A stretch of DNA of 64,000 bases from Fen-1273 sp035516035 (lineage in GTDB: Bacteria; Bacteroidota; Ignavibacteria; UBA10030; UBA6906): assembly GCA_035516035.1 (NCBI GenBank), contig DATJAS010000032.1, forward strand, positions 1-64,000, in the 5' to 3' direction. This document shows positions 60,522 through 64,000 of this stretch, piece after piece. The stretch's first letter is position 1. Each line of letters opens with the position of its first letter. Made by a program: the position numbers and the translations under genes. The notes below the pieces were generated by a model, which saw only the letters and a program-made list of their open reading frames with translations, did no database searches and was not told the DNA's origin.

Positions 60522-61806
60522 GTGAAAGGGGGCGTCGATCGGTTCTCACCAGGGTGCCAGGGATCCGTACGCGGCCCTGCGGTATCCCGCCTACCGCAGG
60601 TTCATTGCCGCGACGTTCCTGTTCACCCTCGGATTCCTGATCCAGGAGGTGGCGCTCGGCTACGAGTTGTACACAGTCACCCGCGATCCCCTTGCGCTGG
60701 GACTGGTCGGACTCGCGGCGTTCATCCCCTTCATCAGCCTGACGCTGTTCGGCGGGTACCTCTCCGACCGGCTGAGCCGGCGGCGCATCATCCTCACCGC
60801 CGTCGGCGTCATCATGCTCTGCTCCCTCACGCTCCACCTCTGTGCGCATGCTGTCGACAGGGGCAGGCTTTCCTCCTCTGCGCTCGTGAGCGCCATCTAC
60901 GCAGCGGTGTTCCTGTTCGGCGTCTGCCGCGCATTCCAGGCGCCCGCAGCCTCTTCGCTGCGCGCCTTCCTCGTGCCGATCACGGTATACGAAAATGCCG
61001 CCACGTGGAGCAGCTCGGCGTTCCAGTCCGGCTCGATCCTCGGTCCCGCGGTGGCCGGGTTTCTCTTCTCGTGGCTCGGCTTCGCCGGGACGCTGCTGGT
61101 CGTGGTGGCGCTTTTTGCAGGAGCGCTGGTCCTGTATTACCGCGCGGGGGACAGCAGCGTGCGCGGCACGAGCGGCGCCGGGTCGCTCCTGGGGAGCCTG
61201 CGCGAGGGATTTGACTTCGTCTGGCGTACGAAGGTGATCCTCTTCGCCCTCTCGCTGGATCTCTTCTCCGTTCTCTTCGGCGGCGTCTACGCACTGCTTC
61301 CCATTTACGCGCAGGACATCCTGAATGTGGGAGCCCAGGGACTGGGCATCCTGCGCGCCGCCCCGTCCGCAGGGGCAGTCCTCATGCTCATGGTCCTGCA
61401 GAGGATTTCCCCCATGCGGCACGCCTGGCGGAATCTGCTCGGCGCCGTGACCGGCTTCGGGCTCTCCATCATCGTGTTCTCGCTCTCCCCGTGGATGGGG
61501 CTCTCCGTCGCGGCGCTCTTTCTCAGCGGAGCATTTGACAGCATCAGCATCGTCATCCGGCAGACGCTCCTCCAGCTCAGGACACCCGACGCGATGCGCG
61601 GGCGGGTCATGTCCATCAACGGCATATTTGTCTCCTCCTCGAACGAGCTGGGGGCGTTTGAATCGGGTGCAACCGCGAAACTGATGGGCGTCGTGCCGTC
61701 GGCGGTGTTCGGGGGCGCCATGACGCTCCTCATCGTCGGATGGGTGTGGACCAGGACACGGGAACTGCTCGGCATGAGACTCGACCGGAAGGAGGGAGAT
61801 GGCTGA
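60522..61806 (+). CDS. MFS transporter, 5' end out of frame by one base
   Basis: The frame open through to the stop at 61804-61806 encodes about 410 residues and eleven to twelve membrane spans (LIQEVALGYELYTVTRDPLA, FGGYLSDRLSRRRIILTAVG, the MFS loop 2-3 motif). Its natural N-terminus is visible upstream of the only usable start in frame (GTG 60649): DPYAALRYPAYRRFIAATFL at 60565-60624, which homologues carry near their start. That stretch is open from 60526, just after TGA 60523-60525, but has no ATG, GTG or TTG. Dropping one G from the five at 60528-60532 joins it to a GTG at 60522. Either an assembly indel, a real frameshift or a non-standard start is present. Confidence 0.8.
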
Positions 61807-62239
61807 CACGATCTGTCACGCGACGCAGGGGGGACTCCTGATGCTGGCGCCGTTCATCGCCCGCATACGGAAGAAGGCATGGCTCTGGACGCTGGGAGCC
61901 GTGGGCGCGTTCTTCGGCGCACTGCCGGACATCGTCGGGGCCTACGGGATCATCATCAGGGGAGACCAGTGGAGGCTCTACAACGTCGCGCATTTCGGAA
62001 AACTGAAACGGATACTCCAGTACGTGCCGATGTATTCGCTCCACCTCTACGTCGACTCGTTCACGCACGGCCCGGGGAAGCGGTGGTGGGAATGGAACGA
62101 ACGTCTCTGGCTGGAAGTGCTTCTCTGGGTGGTGAACGGGACGGTGATCGCGCTTTTCGTCCGGATCTGGAGAAGAAACATGAGGAAGGAGGAAGCCCTC
62201 ACGGCGGGCGCCGCACGCCGGGAGGGGGAGCACCGCTGA
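61799..62239 (+). CDS. Hypothetical membrane-associated protein
   Basis: 146 residues; the ATG overlaps the MFS stop by 8 bp, so translation is coupled. Three hydrophobic stretches (GGLLMLAPFIARI, LWTLGAVGAFFGALPDIVGAYGIII, LEVLLWVVNGTVIALFVRIW) with a His/Asp-bearing loop (HLYVDSFTHGPGKRWW). The conserved-looking ALPD and HxxxD arrangement resembles membrane metal-dependent hydrolase-like proteins (YdjM/DUF457 type), but I am not sure. It ends before an inverted repeat shared with the convergent lipoprotein gene. Confidence 0.65.
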   Translation: MADTICHATQGGLLMLAPFIARIRKKAWLWTLGAVGAFFGALPDIVGAYGIIIRGDQWRLYNVAHFGKLKRILQYVPMYSLHLYVDSFTHGPGKRWWEWNERLWLEVLLWVVNGTVIALFVRIWRRNMRKEEALTAGAARREGEHR

Positions 62240-62262
62240 CGCCGCCGCGTGCGCAAAAGCGA

Positions 62263-62295
62263 AGGGGCCCGGCAACACTCGATTGCGGGGCCCCT
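62263..62295. other. Inverted repeat between convergent genes, possible transcript end
   Basis: AGGGGCCC (62263-62270) and GGGCCCCT (62288-62295) with a 17-nt loop, in the 87-bp gap between convergent stops. No T-run follows on either strand, so the terminator role is uncertain. Confidence 0.35.
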
Positions 62296-62326
62296 GCAGC
62301 GGGAAGAGGACTTTGCAGCGATCCGG

Positions 62327-62866
62327 CTAACGGCGCCGGCCCATCGAGCGGTATACTCCGCCGCCACCACCGCCGTAGGAGCGGTAGCGGTAACCTCCAT
62401 AGTAGGGTGCGTACCCCCGGTAGTAGTATGGATGATAGTATGCGCCCCAGTAGCCGTACCAGCCCGAAAAATACCAGGGCGACCACCACGGATAGTCCCA
62501 GTAGGAGTAGCCGTAATACGGCGGGTACCCGGCGTAGTACCGGGCCGGCGCCCGACCGCCTCCCCAGGGCTCGTCCGACTTCATCATCGCGCTGATCACC
62601 GTGTCGCTGACGCCGGAATCGGCAAGCTCGATCACGTCGGGAGTCCGAAGGACAAACGTCGATCCGGACTTCCGGATCATGTCGATGATGACATTGTCAC
62701 CAATCCGTGCTTTCGACAGGGCGATCACGTCCTGTTTCGTCATGAGCATCGTCGAGTCACGTACCGGGCGGTGTTCCCGGTAGCGGTAGCTCGAGTATTC
62801 CGGCGCGCAGCCGGCGGCCGCAAGTCCTATCACCAGGACTGCAAGCCAGAGCGTGTTGCGTTTCAT
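62327..62866 (-). CDS. Tyr/Gly/Pro-rich lipoprotein
   Basis: About 179 residues from the ATG at 62866, preceded by AAAGGGAGGGGAT. The lipobox is IGLAAAGC (Cys near 20). A small globular part (LMTKQDVIALSKARIGDNVI, IELADSGVSDTVISAMMKS) resembles a repeated 'DVI.L...G..D.VI' helix pair. The last 75 residues are extremely rich in Tyr, Gly, Trp and Pro (for example PPYYGYSYWDYPWWSPWY). Such tails are seen in surface lipoproteins and may bind a glycan or the wall. Function unknown. The 62867-63053 stretch upstream holds no gene that I can support. Confidence 0.75.
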   Translation of the reverse strand: MKRNTLWLAVLVIGLAAAGCAPEYSSYRYREHRPVRDSTMLMTKQDVIALSKARIGDNVIIDMIRKSGSTFVLRTPDVIELADSGVSDTVISAMMKSDEPWGGGRAPARYYAGYPPYYGYSYWDYPWWSPWYFSGWYGYWGAYYHPYYYRGYAPYYGGYRYRSYGGGGGGVYRSMGRRR

Positions 62867-63053
62867 ATCCCCTCCCTTTAAAGGAAATGTGAAGTGTCGG
62901 GTGGGGGGTGATGGTGGTAAAGCGAGACCCCTTTTCCTCTGTACCGTATTCAACACCCGCGCATCCTGGCGGGTGCCCTGCCCTCTACACCTCTTCCCAT
63001 TTGACCGATCGGCAGCCGGCACAGTTTAATGTACCGATTCTCTCAACAACAAA

Positions 63054-63278
63054 CTAGGGTACAGCGACGGTCTTCTCACGCGGTGAACCCCCCCGCTCGT
63101 TGAACGCCTCGACGGAGAACCAGTACGGCTCCCCGGAGAGATCGGCAATCACGCTCCATGATTTGCCGTTGGGGGAGGCCGAGATCCTGAACTGTGTGCA
63201 GACGGTGGAATCCCGGACGATGACCGGATCAGCCCCCGAGCGATGCGAGATGCAGCGGGTGCTCTCCTCGAGCGTGCA
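63054..63278 (-). pseudogene. Decayed remnant of a carbohydrate-binding / fibronectin-III protein
   Basis: Minus-strand codons directly after the oxidoreductase stop (TAG 63279-63281), in the same frame, read for 74 residues without a start codon and end in TAG at 63054-63056. The text contains QFRISASPNGKSWSVIADLS, like the strands of an F5/8 or CBM sandwich, followed at once by PYWFSVEAFNERGGSP, like the end of an FN3 domain as found at the C-terminus of GH43 enzymes. The two pieces abut without the rest of either domain, so this looks like a deletion-bearing gene remnant. It would be added to the oxidoreductase only by stop readthrough. Confidence 0.5.
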
Positions 63279-64000
63279 CTAGCCCTGATTCAGCGCCTTC
63301 TTCACCACATCGGGCGTCATCGGGAGCTCGAGGACGCGGGCCCCGACTGCATCGCAGATGGCGTTGGCGAGCACGGCTCCCATCGTGACGATGGCCGGTT
63401 CTCCTCCCCCCTGCGGCGGGGCGTCCTCGTCGTCGATCAGGTGCGTCTCGATCTCGGGGAGCCACGAGAAACGGGGTATCTCGTACGAATCGAAATTCAG
63501 GTCTGTAATGGCGCCCCCCTTGAAGTGCAGACCTTCGCGGAGCGCGTACCCGAGACCCATCGTGATGCACCCTTCCATCTGGAGCGCGGCCCCGGCCGGG
63601 TTCACCACGAGCCCCATATCCTGGACGGCCAGCACGCGCTTCGCTTTCACTTCCCCGGTTGCGCGGTCGACCGCGACCGCGGCCATGCTCGCGACATATG
63701 TCCCTGCGTCAATGCCAAGCGCGACACCGATCCCTTTTTCTCCCTGCGCCTTCGCCGCCTGCCAGCCGAACTTCTCCGCGGCGGTCTGCAGCACGCGCTT
63801 CATCTTCGCGTCCTTCAGGTGCCGCAGGCGAAATTCCACGGGATCAACGCCTGCTTTCGCCGCCATGACGTCCATCTGCGACTCGCGGGCAAACGTGTTG
63901 GTGTTGTTCCCCGGCGCCCTCCAGGCGCCGGTGGCGAACGGGTGGCTCCCCGCCGCGCCCTCCCAGCCCGCGTTGTAGGCGGTCGTCCGGTGATTCGGGA
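63279..64000 (-). CDS. Molybdopterin-binding subunit of a xanthine dehydrogenase-family oxidoreductase (C-terminal part; N-terminus outside window)
   Basis: About 240 residues are inside the window, open at the right edge. The fragment reads GAWRAPGNNTNTFARESQMD (the loop that binds the Mo-pterin in aldehyde/xanthine oxidoreductases, usually GPMRAPG), then AKAGVDPVEFRLRHL, KGIGVALGIDAGTY, KRVLAVQDMGLVVNPAGAALQ, MEGCITMGLGYAL and GGGEPAIVTMGAVLANAICDA (the catalytic-Glu GxxGE region, here QGGGEPA). It hydroxylates an aldehyde or N-heterocycle in a complex with iron-sulfur and sometimes FAD subunits, which would be encoded outside. It resembles the isoquinoline 1-oxidoreductase beta type. The stop is followed in frame by a remnant. 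Confidence 0.87.
   Translation of the reverse strand, partial: PNHRTTAYNAGWEGAAGSHPFATGAWRAPGNNTNTFARESQMDVMAAKAGVDPVEFRLRHLKDAKMKRVLQTAAEKFGWQAAKAQGEKGIGVALGIDAGTYVASMAAVAVDRATGEVKAKRVLAVQDMGLVVNPAGAALQMEGCITMGLGYALREGLHFKGGAITDLNFDSYEIPRFSWLPEIETHLIDDEDAPPQGGGEPAIVTMGAVLANAICDAVGARVLELPMTPDVVKKALNQG

Noticed and set aside
60522..61214. Separate gene in the frame starting at GTG 60522
   Set aside because: After a few codons this frame is Arg/Pro/Gly-rich and antiphase to clear MFS membrane helices; it is better explained as the displaced start of the MFS gene.

Overview
The window is GC-rich, densely coded bacterial chromosome with no rRNA, tRNA, CRISPR array, phage or insertion sequence that I could see. 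Several features point to a Bacteroidota/Ignavibacteriota-type organism. Five or six secreted proteins end in type IX secretion (T9SS) sorting domains carrying the YPNPFNP signature and a terminal ...K/R. There is a PorV-like outer-membrane protein and a TonB-dependent receptor with an N-terminal carboxypeptidase-like domain. The best promoters have the Bacteroidota form TTG-N20-TAnnTTTG. The exact lineage is inferred from these family traits, not from a phylogeny.

Layout. 1-556 (minus): the start of an FAD-linked D-lactate-dehydrogenase-type oxidase cut by the window edge, then tatA. 648-1895 (plus): a NamZ-like exo-muramidase. 2036-6679 (minus): a T9SS esterase and a class A penicillin-binding protein. 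7091-33747 (minus): a long, tightly packed run, many genes overlapping by 4-14 bp. It is dominated by cell-wall (peptidoglycan) degradation and amino-sugar salvage: two N-acetylmuramoyl-L-alanine amidases, a SpoIID-type protein, a GH3/serine-hydrolase fusion, an AmpG-like permease, a BadF-type amino-sugar kinase, a NagB/PIG-L fusion, a beta-lactamase-fold/alpha-beta-hydrolase fusion, a NagX/DUF5009 membrane acyltransferase, a Tat-exported dipeptide epimerase and a C40 (NlpC/P60) lipoprotein. GT2, DUF4922, GNAT and GH43-like genes sit at its downstream end.

33930-43065 (minus): a five-gene outer-membrane operon with a good promoter (43189-43219) and a strong terminator (33889-33907). It encodes a TonB receptor, a large secreted protein, PorV, an IPT/TIG lipoprotein and a T9SS beta-propeller protein. 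43253-49813 (minus): a sodium/solute symporter, arylamine N-acetyltransferase, a small membrane protein and a very large heparinase-like polysaccharide lyase. 49928-54082 (plus): a duplicated amidohydrolase, an MFS transporter, a cold-shock gene with its own promoter and terminator, and a short asparaginase-like protein. 54131-58030 (minus): LiaF/DUF4097-like membrane proteins, a purple-acid-phosphatase-like enzyme and a T9SS BNR-repeat protein. 58264-62239 (plus): small housekeeping-like enzymes and an MFS transporter whose 5' end is out of frame. 62327-64000 (minus): a Tyr/Gly-rich lipoprotein, a decayed carbohydrate-binding/FN3 remnant and the C-terminal part of a molybdopterin oxidoreductase.

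A family of palindromic repeats (ends GTCATTGCGAG / CTCGCAATGAC, or GAGATTGCC at one end) is scattered over eight gaps. In two places the repeat has become part of a reading frame: it encodes the N-terminus of the C40 lipoprotein and the C-terminus and stop codon of the asparaginase-like protein. Most long plus-strand frames opposite the minus-strand genes are GC-driven shadows and are not annotated.
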